Source: Bradyrhizobiaceae bacterium (GTDB lineage Bacteria; Pseudomonadota; Alphaproteobacteria; Rhizobiales; Hyphomicrobiaceae). Taken from it: a stretch of 11,783 nt of DNA. Location: positions 1 through 11,783 of the forward strand of contig CANJPN010000154.1 of NCBI GenBank assembly GCA_947475855.1, read 5' to 3'. Under the pieces are notes generated by a model. That model was given only the letters and a program-made list of their open reading frames with translations. It was not told the origin of the DNA and did no database searches. Below are positions 1-6,222 of the stretch, piece by piece. The translations under genes were made by a program, and so were the position numbers. Within the stretch, counting starts at the first letter, position 1. Every line of letters starts with the position of its first letter.

Positions 1-516
1 CCTTGCTTGCTGGTGACGCTGGGCGGCACGGTTGAGATCGCGAGCGCGAAGGGCCGGCGCGAATTGCCCGCCGAGAGCTTCCTCACGGGCTTGATGTCGA
101 CTGCGCTGGAACCGGGCGAGATGGTCATCGGCGTGCGCTACCCGCGGCCGGCGCCGGGAACGAGCGTCGCCTTCGTCGAATTCGCACGCCGTCTCGGGGA
201 CTTTGCCATCGGTGGTGCCGCCGTAACCCTCACTGTACGCAACGGCGCGTGCGACGCCGCGCGTCTGACCTTGGTCGGCATGGGCAAGGGCCCCTTCCGT
301 GCGTTCGACGCGGAAAAATCGCTTACTGGGCGCAAGCTCGCGGGTGTTGACGGCGCCGCCGCTATCACGAGCGCGGCGGCCAACGCGGCGGCTGCGGTCG
401 AGCCCGAGGACGACGTGCACGCATCGGCGGCCTATCGCCGGCACTTGGCAGGCGTGATGGCGCGGCGCGCGCTGGCAATGGCAGCGGCGCGCAGCGCGGG
501 AGGTCGAGTTGGCTAG
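1..516 (+). CDS. FAD-binding medium subunit of a molybdenum hydroxylase (CoxM/CutM-like), 5' partial
   Basis: This is the C-terminal part of the FAD subunit that passes electrons from the iron-sulfur subunit to the final acceptor in xanthine dehydrogenase/CO dehydrogenase family enzymes. The frame is open to base 1, so the N-terminal FAD-binding half lies outside the window. About 171 residues remain of a family length near 270-290. The visible part contains the end of the FAD domain (GGTVEIAS, then LPAESFLTG). It then has the CO dehydrogenase flavoprotein C-terminal domain with the typical RRLGDFAIGGAA segment and a closing ASAAYRRHLAGVMARRAL helix. It overlaps the next gene by 8 bases, consistent with translational coupling in a medium-small-large subunit order. 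The substrate cannot be read from this subunit. Confidence 0.9.
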   Translation, partial: PCLLVTLGGTVEIASAKGRRELPAESFLTGLMSTALEPGEMVIGVRYPRPAPGTSVAFVEFARRLGDFAIGGAAVTLTVRNGACDAARLTLVGMGKGPFRAFDAEKSLTGRKLAGVDGAAAITSAAANAAAAVEPEDDVHASAAYRRHLAGVMARRALAMAAARSAGGRVG

Positions 517-988
517 AGAGCAGCGCATCGAGGTCACCGTGAACGGCCGGCGGTACGAGAAGACCGTGCCGGTGCGGCTGTCGCTGGCCGACTTCATCCG
601 CGACCACCTCGACCTGACAGGCACGCATCTGGGCTGCGAGCACGGCGTGTGCGGCGCCTGCACGGTGATGCTCGATGGGCGCACGGCGCGCTCCTGTCTC
701 ACGCTCGCGGTACAGGCCGACGGCGCCGAGATCGTCACGATCGAGGGCCTGCGGTCGGAAGACGGAAAGCGCCATATCGTGCAGGATGCGTTTTTCGAGA
801 ATTTCGCGCTGCAATGCGGCTACTGCACGCCGGGCATGCTGATGACGACGATCGAGCTGCTGCAGGATACGCCCAACCCCAGCGAAGCCGAGATCCGAGA
901 GGCGCTCTCGGGAAACCTGTGCCGCTGCTCCGGCTATCAGGCGATCATCAAGGCCGTGCAGGTTGCCGCCGAAAAAATGCAAAAATAG
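509..988 (+). CDS. 2Fe-2S small subunit of a molybdenum hydroxylase (CoxS/CutS-like)
   Basis: This 159-residue protein is the iron-sulfur electron-transfer subunit of a three-subunit molybdenum hydroxylase. It carries both expected [2Fe-2S] clusters. The plant-type ferredoxin domain has Cys43, Cys48, Cys51 and Cys63 (CEHGVCGAC then C). The C-terminal helical domain has Cys103, Cys106, Cys138 and Cys140 (CGYC and CRC). Length and motif spacing are normal for the family. The start is a TTG at 509, chosen because GGAGG lies just upstream at the correct spacing and no ATG in frame precedes the first conserved strand. The gene overlaps the FAD subunit by 8 bases. A 57-base gap containing a hairpin separates it from the large subunit. 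It should be cytoplasmic, as no signal peptide is seen. Confidence 0.95.
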   Translation: MAREQRIEVTVNGRRYEKTVPVRLSLADFIRDHLDLTGTHLGCEHGVCGACTVMLDGRTARSCLTLAVQADGAEIVTIEGLRSEDGKRHIVQDAFFENFALQCGYCTPGMLMTTIELLQDTPNPSEAEIREALSGNLCRCSGYQAIIKAVQVAAEKMQK

Positions 989-990
989 GA

Positions 991-1027
991 TCCTCTTCCC
1001 CCAAACGAATTGGGCAGGGGAAGGGGA
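991..1027 (+). other. Intercistronic hairpin between small and large subunit genes
   Basis: The arms 991-1001 and 1017-1027 pair over 11 positions with one G:T wobble (TCCTCTTCCCC against GGGGAAGGGGA). An alternative smaller stem, CCCAA/TTGGG around ACGAA, is nested inside. The structure sits directly between the stop codon at 986-988 and the GAGGA ribosome-binding site at 1032-1036. No T-run follows it, so it does not look like an intrinsic terminator. It may stabilise the message, set the subunit ratio, or be a remnant of a short dispersed palindrome. The pairing is seen directly; the role is inferred. Confidence 0.55.
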
Positions 1028-1045
1028 ATTCGAGGAACTCGTTCG

Positions 1046-3403
1046 ATGTCGGATACGCGCTTTGTCAACCAGCGGGCCGTGGGCACCTCGGTGCTACCGG
1101 ACGAGGCGATTCCGCTGGTGGAGGGAGACGGGCGCTTCCTCAACGACATAAAACTCGCAGGCATGTATCACGTCGCGTTTCTGCGCAGCCAACATGCCCA
1201 CGCCCGAATCCTCTCCATCGACACGTCGAAGGCGAAGACGCTCTCCGGCGTGATCAAGGTGATTACCGGCAAGGACATCCTGGGCAAGGTCGAGCCGTTC
1301 CGATCGATGCCCAATCGCTTCTCCGGCGGTGAGTCCGTGCAGCACTGGCTGGCGGTCGAGAAAGTACGTTTCTGCGGCGAGGCCATCTGCGCCGTCGTGG
1401 CGGAGGATCGCGCGACCGCCGAAGACGCCGTCGAGCTGATCGAGGTCGAGTACGATCCGCTGCCGGCCGTCACCGATCCGCGCGAGGGGGAGAAGGACGA
1501 TGCGCCACGCGTTCATGACACGGTCACGAACAACTATCTGATCAAGCGCGAATACCAGCGCGGCGAGCCGGCCAAGGCGTTCGCGGACGCGCATCTCGTC
1601 ATCAAGCGGCAGTTCCGCATTCACCGGAAACAGGCTCTGTGCCTGGAGGGCCGCGGCGTCGTCGCGGCTTGGCGCGAAGGCTCGTTCCCGTTGACGCTGT
1701 GGATCAGTCACCAGCTTCCTTACGTCGTCCGGCACTACATCGCCCTGCACCTGGGGTTGGCTGAAAACGACGTACGCATCATTGCGCCTCATACCGGCGG
1801 CGGCTTCGGCCAGAAGGCCTCGATCTATCCCGAGGAATTCTTGTGCGCGCACCTCGCGCTGACGCTGCGCCGTCCGGTGAAGTGGGTTGAGGACCGGTTC
1901 GAGAACATGGTCGCGTCGACGCATGCGCGTGACCAGTACATCGAGGTCGAAGTGGCGTTCGACAAGGACGGCCGCATCCTGGCACTGGGCTCGGACATAT
2001 GGGTCGATGTCGGCGCCTATTCCACCTACCTGTGGTCGGCCGGCATGGAGCCGCTGCAGACCGGTGGGCTGATGCCCGGCCCCTACAAGGTGCCGGCGAT
2101 GCGCTATCGCACGCGCGGGGTTGCAACCAACAAAACGCCAGTGGGGCCATATCGTGCCGTTGGACGGCCTTCCGCATCGGCCTCGCTCGAGCTGGTTCTC
2201 GATGAAGCTGCCCGCAAGCTCAGTATCGATCCGGCCGAGCTCAGAATGCGCAACCTCATACCGATGGAGGCTATGCCCTACCGCAACGCCAACAACCTCG
2301 TCCACGACAACGTCAACTATGTGCCGTGCCTGAAGCTCGCATCGGCCAAGGCTGGATACGAAAAACTGCGGGCCGAGCAGAAAGAGCTACTCTCGCAGGG
2401 CAAAATGCGCGGCATCGGCATCTCATGCTTCGCAGAACTTACCGGCCTTGGCACAACGACCGCGGTCGGCCCCGGCACGCTGCTGCAGCCCGGACGCGAT
2501 GCGGTGACGCTCAGGCTCGAGACCACGGGCGTGCTCACCATCGCGGCGGCGCTGCCGAGCCAGGGCCAACGCATCATGACGGCGATGCGACAGGTGGCTT
2601 GCGACGAGCTGGGGATCAAGCTCGAAGACATCACCAGCATGTCCAACGACACCTCGATGGCTCCTTACGGCTTCGGTACTTTCGCTTCTCGCACCGCGGT
2701 GTTCGGCTCGGGCGCCGTGATCCAGGCCGCAAAGGAGCTGCGACGGCGGATCCTGGCGCTCGGCGCATTCCTCCTGGAGGTGCCTGTCGAGCAACTGACC
2801 ATCGCCAACAGCGAGATCCAGACGCTGGATCGCTCGAAATCACTTTCGCTGCGCGCCATGGCCGAGCGCAGCTTCTTTACTGCGAAGGGCATCCCCGACG
2901 AGCTGAACAAGGGCTTCGAGGTGACGTCTTTCTACGATCCCAAGCATGGCAGCTTTGCAGGCGGCGCCCATATCGTCGCGGTCGATATCGATACCGATAC
3001 GGGGCAGGTGAGCATCACGCGCTACATTGCCGCCGAGGACATCGGCACGATCATCAATCCCGCGGTCGTCGAGGGCCAGATCATCGGCGGCATCGCCCAA
3101 GGCGTCGGTGAGGCCCTGATGGAGGAGCTGATCTACGACGAGGAGGGCCAGCCACGTACCGTGACGCTCGCCGACTACCTGATCCCGTCGGCAATCGATA
3201 TCCCGAACGTCGAGCTGCATCATGCGAGCACACCATCACATGCGCTCGGCGGCTTCAAAGGCTGCGGCGAGGGCTCGATCATCGGCGCGGTCGGTGCCAT
3301 CGCCTGCGCTGTCGTCGATGCGATGAGCCGGCGCGGCGGGGACCTACATGAGTTCCCGGCAACGCCGGAACGTGTACTGAGAGGATTGGGTGTTGTGACG
3401 TAG
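1046..3403 (+). CDS. Molybdopterin-binding large subunit, xanthine dehydrogenase/form II CoxL-like family
   Basis: This 785-residue catalytic subunit should bind Mo-molybdopterin and hydroxylate, or otherwise oxidise, an unknown substrate. The N-terminal part (residues about 15-130) is the aldehyde oxidase/xanthine dehydrogenase a/b hammerhead domain. The remainder is the two-part molybdopterin-binding domain. The cofactor motif GGGFGQK is at residues 251-257, and the catalytic glutamate is Glu742 in GCGEGS. The active-site loop reads PYRAVGRP (368-375). Form I CO dehydrogenases have AYxCSFR there, so the cysteine position is Ala371, and the common form II AYRGAGR is also not matched. The ATG at 1046 is preferred over an in-frame TTG at 1010 because GAGGA lies nine bases upstream and family homology begins just after. 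The stop codon is inside the left arm of a long palindrome. The call as a molybdenum hydroxylase is firm; a CO-oxidising role is not supported. Confidence 0.93.
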   Translation: MSDTRFVNQRAVGTSVLPDEAIPLVEGDGRFLNDIKLAGMYHVAFLRSQHAHARILSIDTSKAKTLSGVIKVITGKDILGKVEPFRSMPNRFSGGESVQHWLAVEKVRFCGEAICAVVAEDRATAEDAVELIEVEYDPLPAVTDPREGEKDDAPRVHDTVTNNYLIKREYQRGEPAKAFADAHLVIKRQFRIHRKQALCLEGRGVVAAWREGSFPLTLWISHQLPYVVRHYIALHLGLAENDVRIIAPHTGGGFGQKASIYPEEFLCAHLALTLRRPVKWVEDRFENMVASTHARDQYIEVEVAFDKDGRILALGSDIWVDVGAYSTYLWSAGMEPLQTGGLMPGPYKVPAMRYRTRGVATNKTPVGPYRAVGRPSASASLELVLDEAARKLSIDPAELRMRNLIPMEAMPYRNANNLVHDNVNYVPCLKLASAKAGYEKLRAEQKELLSQGKMRGIGISCFAELTGLGTTTAVGPGTLLQPGRDAVTLRLETTGVLTIAAALPSQGQRIMTAMRQVACDELGIKLEDITSMSNDTSMAPYGFGTFASRTAVFGSGAVIQAAKELRRRILALGAFLLEVPVEQLTIANSEIQTLDRSKSLSLRAMAERSFFTAKGIPDELNKGFEVTSFYDPKHGSFAGGAHIVAVDIDTDTGQVSITRYIAAEDIGTIINPAVVEGQIIGGIAQGVGEALMEELIYDEEGQPRTVTLADYLIPSAIDIPNVELHHASTPSHALGGFKGCGEGSIIGAVGAIACAVVDAMSRRGGDLHEFPATPERVLRGLGVVT

Positions 3404-3509
3404 GTTGGGTCAAGCCCGGCAAGCGCAGCGCGGACGGGCGCGCCCCAACATTCCGTGTACCGTCGTTGGGTCGCGGTCCGCTCGAACGCGGACCTTGACC
3501 CAACCTACG
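3399..3509. repeat. Long intergenic palindrome with 16-bp perfect arms
   Basis: CGTAGGTTGGGTCAAG at 3399-3414 is matched perfectly, in inverted orientation, by CTTGACCCAACCTACG at 3494-3509. The 79 bases between hold a second hairpin, GGTCCGC (3475-3481) against GCGGACC (3488-3494), with a six-base loop. The folded transcript would therefore be branched. Short G+C-rich palindromic elements starting with GTAGG-type arms are common between genes in Bradyrhizobium and relatives, so this is probably one copy of a dispersed REP/RPE-like family. The left arm overlaps the stop codon (3401-3403) of the upstream gene. The right arm ends just before the ribosome-binding site of the next gene. Confidence 0.75.
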
Positions 3510-3521
3510 AAGGAGCCTGCC

Positions 3522-4910
3522 ATGAAGACGGATGTCAGAGGCCTGCAGCTCAGCACGGACAGCGATGCCGCGGTCAGGCATATCGATACCGCGATCTCCG
3601 ACTTCATGGATTACGGCGTCGGCGCCTCGGCGAGCCTCAAGGCCGCGCTCGAGGCCGATCCGGAGTGCGCGTTGGCCCAGTGCTTCCGCGGCTACTTCAT
3701 GATGATGCTGGAGATGCGCTCCGTGCTGCCCAAGGTGCAGCAGACGGTGGCCGAACTCGATGCGCGCCACGCCAAGCTCACACGGCGCGAGCAGCTCCAC
3801 ATCAAGGCGCTGAAGGCCTGGGGTTTGGGCGACATCATGGGTGCCTGCGGCGCGTGGGAGGAGATCCTGGTCGATCATCCGCACGACCTGCTCGCGATGA
3901 AGCTGCACCACACGTTGACCTTCTACACCGGCCGCAGTCACGTCATGCGATCCGTTCTGCAAAGCGTACTCGGCGAATGGAACGACGACACCCCCGGCTA
4001 CGGCTATGTCCAGGGCATGTACGCCTACGCACTGGAGGAGTGCGGGGTTTATGGGGAGGCCGAGCACTGGGGCCGGCAGGCGGTGGAGCGCAATCCGGGC
4101 GATCTGTGGGCCATCCACTCCGTTGCCCACGTGCTCGAAATGCAAGCCCGATCGAAAGAAGGCAGCGAGTTGCTATCTCAGACGATTGGCCAGTGGAAGG
4201 CGAAGAACCCGTTCAAGGCGCACGTCTGGTGGCACAACGCGCTGTTCCAACTCGCGCAGGGCGACCTCGACCGTGTGCTGTCGATTTACGACAACGAACT
4301 CAGCAGTGTGAACACGGACAATTATGTCGACGTCTCCAATCAGGCCTCGCTGCTGAAGCGCCTCGCCTTGGGCGGCGCAGATGTGGGCGAGCGATGGCAT
4401 AAGCTCGCCGAGCATTCCAAGAAGCGCATCCACGACCACATGCTGCCGTTTCGCGACGTGCACTTCTGCCTTGCTCTCGCTTCCAGCGGTGACCTCGAGA
4501 CCGCGCGCGAGCACATCAGCTCCATGGTGACGTTCGCCGCAGACCGGAAGGATTGGCAGGCGGAGGGGACGCGCCGGATCGTGATCCCGCTGTGCGAGGC
4601 CCTCCTGCTTATCGCCGCGGAAGAGCACGGCAAGGCCTGCGACCTGATCTGGCCGCTGCGCCATGACTTTTCGCTCATTGGCGGAAGCAACGCACAGCGC
4701 GATTTGTTCGCACAGATCCTGTGCGATGCAGCCGTCCGCGGAAAGCGCTTCACGGTGGCGCGCAGCCTGTTGGGGGAACGCGTTCGCAATCGTACCGAAC
4801 ACAAGGCGAACTGGACGACCTATGCCGATGTGTTGTCCGCGCTGGGTGAGACGAAACTTGCCGCCGATGCTGCAAAGCAAGGCGAGCTTGTCACGCAGGC
4901 AGGCGCCTGA
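3522..4910 (+). CDS. TTC38-type tetratricopeptide repeat protein
   Basis: This 462-residue soluble protein is built of helical hairpins typical of tetratricopeptide repeats, most like the TTC38 (TPR protein 38) family. Signs include ALEADPECALAQCFRGYF near residues 44-61, YALEECGVYGEAEHWGRQAVERNPGDLWA in the middle, and the family-typical histidine- and tryptophan-rich HSVAHVLEM and HVWWHNALF segments. No signal peptide or membrane segment is visible. The ATG at 3522 is chosen because GGAG precedes it with good spacing; any earlier start would read through the palindrome. TTC38-like proteins have no settled biochemical role, and TPRs usually mediate protein contacts. It lies between the hydroxylase and an acyl-CoA dehydrogenase, which suggests co-expression. 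A link in function is inferred only. Confidence 0.85.
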   Translation: MKTDVRGLQLSTDSDAAVRHIDTAISDFMDYGVGASASLKAALEADPECALAQCFRGYFMMMLEMRSVLPKVQQTVAELDARHAKLTRREQLHIKALKAWGLGDIMGACGAWEEILVDHPHDLLAMKLHHTLTFYTGRSHVMRSVLQSVLGEWNDDTPGYGYVQGMYAYALEECGVYGEAEHWGRQAVERNPGDLWAIHSVAHVLEMQARSKEGSELLSQTIGQWKAKNPFKAHVWWHNALFQLAQGDLDRVLSIYDNELSSVNTDNYVDVSNQASLLKRLALGGADVGERWHKLAEHSKKRIHDHMLPFRDVHFCLALASSGDLETAREHISSMVTFAADRKDWQAEGTRRIVIPLCEALLLIAAEEHGKACDLIWPLRHDFSLIGGSNAQRDLFAQILCDAAVRGKRFTVARSLLGERVRNRTEHKANWTTYADVLSALGETKLAADAAKQGELVTQAGA

Positions 4911-4950
4911 TCGCAACACTAACATCAACACAACGGGGAGAATCTCAGAC

Positions 4951-6177
4951 ATGAGCAAACCGGTGCTGTCCAAGAAAGTCCCCACCGTCCCGTCGAACAA
5001 GTACGGCCCGTTCAACTGGGAGGATCCGCTGCTGCTCGACGACCTGCTCTCCGAGGAGGAGAGGGCGATCCGCGACACGGCGCGGGCCTATGCCCAAGAC
5101 AAGCTGGCCCCGCGCATTCGCATGGCCAACCGCGAGGAAAAAACGGATATTGCGATCTTCCGGGAGCTAGGTGCACTCGGCCTGCTCGGCTCGACGCTGC
5201 CAGAGAAATACGGCTGCGCGGGCACCAACTATGTCACTTATGGCCTCGTCGGTCGCGAAATGGAGCGCGTCGACAGTGCCTACCGCTCGATGGTGAGCGT
5301 TCAATCCTCGCTGGTCATGCACCCGATCTATGCCTACGGCTCCGAGGAGCAGCGCGTGAAGTACCTGCCGAAGCTCGCCAGCGGCGAGTGGATCGGCTGC
5401 TTCGGTCTGACCGAGCCGGACCACGGCTCCGATCCCGGTTCCATGGTCACCCGCGCGCGCTCGGTCGACGGTGGGTTCCGCGTCTCCGGCGCCAAGATGT
5501 GGATCACCAACGCGCCGTTCGCGGACGTGTTCGTGGTGTGGGCCAAGACCGATGACGATGTGATCCGCGGCTTCATCCTCGAGAAGGGCATGAAAGGGCT
5601 CTCCGCCCCCAAGATCGAAGGCAAGCTGTCGTTGCGCGCATCGATCACCGGCGAGATCGTCATGGAAGACGTATTCGTGCCGGAAGAAAACATGCTGCCC
5701 AACGTGACGGGTCTCGCAGGGCCGTTCGGCTGCCTCAACCGCGCCCGCTTCGGCATCTCGTGGGGCGCGATGGGTGCGGCCGAGGCCTGCTGGCATTCCG
5801 CCCGCCAGTACGTGCTCGACCGCAAGCAGTTCGGCCGGCCGCTCGCCGCCAACCAACTCGTGCAGAAAAAGCTCGCCGACATGCAGACCGAAATTACATT
5901 GGGGCTGAGCGCCGCCCTGCTGGCTGGCCGGCTGTTCGACCAAGGCAAGCTCGCGCCCGAGGCGATTTCACTGCTGAAGCGCAACAACTGCGGCAAGGCG
6001 CTGGATATCGCGCGCATCGCACGCGACATGCACGGCGGCAATGGCATCTCCGACGAGTATTCGGTGATGCGACATCTCGTGAACCTCGAGACGGTCAACA
6101 CCTACGAAGGAACGCACGACGTCCATGCCCTGATCCTCGGCCGTGCGCAGACCGGCATCCAAGCATTCTTCGGTTGA
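4951..6177 (+). CDS. gcdH: Glutaryl-CoA dehydrogenase
   Basis: This 408-residue flavoprotein of the acyl-CoA dehydrogenase family should oxidise and decarboxylate glutaryl-CoA to crotonyl-CoA, a step in lysine, tryptophan and some aromatic-acid catabolism. Similarity to human GCDH is high along the whole length, recalled from the known protein. The flavin/substrate segment GCFGLTEPDHGSDPGSM is present. The catalytic base is Glu386 in NTYEGTHD. Arg112 in the AYRS segment matches the arginine that contacts the glutaryl carboxylate and separates this enzyme from other acyl-CoA dehydrogenases. The start ATG at 4951 has GGGGAG about ten bases upstream. It follows the TPR gene by 40 bases on the same strand. 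Its end converges on the minus-strand operon, 45 bases away, with only a weak GGCG/CGCC stem between them. Confidence 0.95.
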   Translation: MSKPVLSKKVPTVPSNKYGPFNWEDPLLLDDLLSEEERAIRDTARAYAQDKLAPRIRMANREEKTDIAIFRELGALGLLGSTLPEKYGCAGTNYVTYGLVGREMERVDSAYRSMVSVQSSLVMHPIYAYGSEEQRVKYLPKLASGEWIGCFGLTEPDHGSDPGSMVTRARSVDGGFRVSGAKMWITNAPFADVFVVWAKTDDDVIRGFILEKGMKGLSAPKIEGKLSLRASITGEIVMEDVFVPEENMLPNVTGLAGPFGCLNRARFGISWGAMGAAEACWHSARQYVLDRKQFGRPLAANQLVQKKLADMQTEITLGLSAALLAGRLFDQGKLAPEAISLLKRNNCGKALDIARIARDMHGGNGISDEYSVMRHLVNLETVNTYEGTHDVHALILGRAQTGIQAFFG

Positions 6178-6222
6178 GTGGCAGGCGGCGTGATCGCCAG
6201 CATGCCGACAGTGCATCCGATA

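Noticed and set aside
1010..1045. Longer large subunit starting at TTG 1010
   Set aside because: The extra residues (MGRGRGIRGTRS) are read from the hairpin and the ribosome-binding site. The ATG at 1046 has a good GAGGA and begins next to family homology.
1094..2305. Long open frame on the minus strand (403 codons) inside the large subunit gene
   Set aside because: It is antisense to a well supported gene, rich in Arg, Asp, His and Gln as expected of a high-G+C shadow frame, and shows no family motif.
1046..3403. Annotation as genuine carbon monoxide dehydrogenase large subunit
   Set aside because: The loop is PYRAVGRP, without the cysteine of AYxCSFR that bridges Mo and Cu in form I enzymes.
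3279..4145. Minus-strand open frame across the palindrome and TPR gene
   Set aside because: It reads through the palindrome and is antisense to the TPR gene. Its composition is that of a shadow frame.
6178..6222. Bidirectional terminator between gcdH and the M50 gene
   Set aside because: Only a four-base GGCG/CGCC stem (6184-6187/6195-6198) is visible, with no T-run on either strand.
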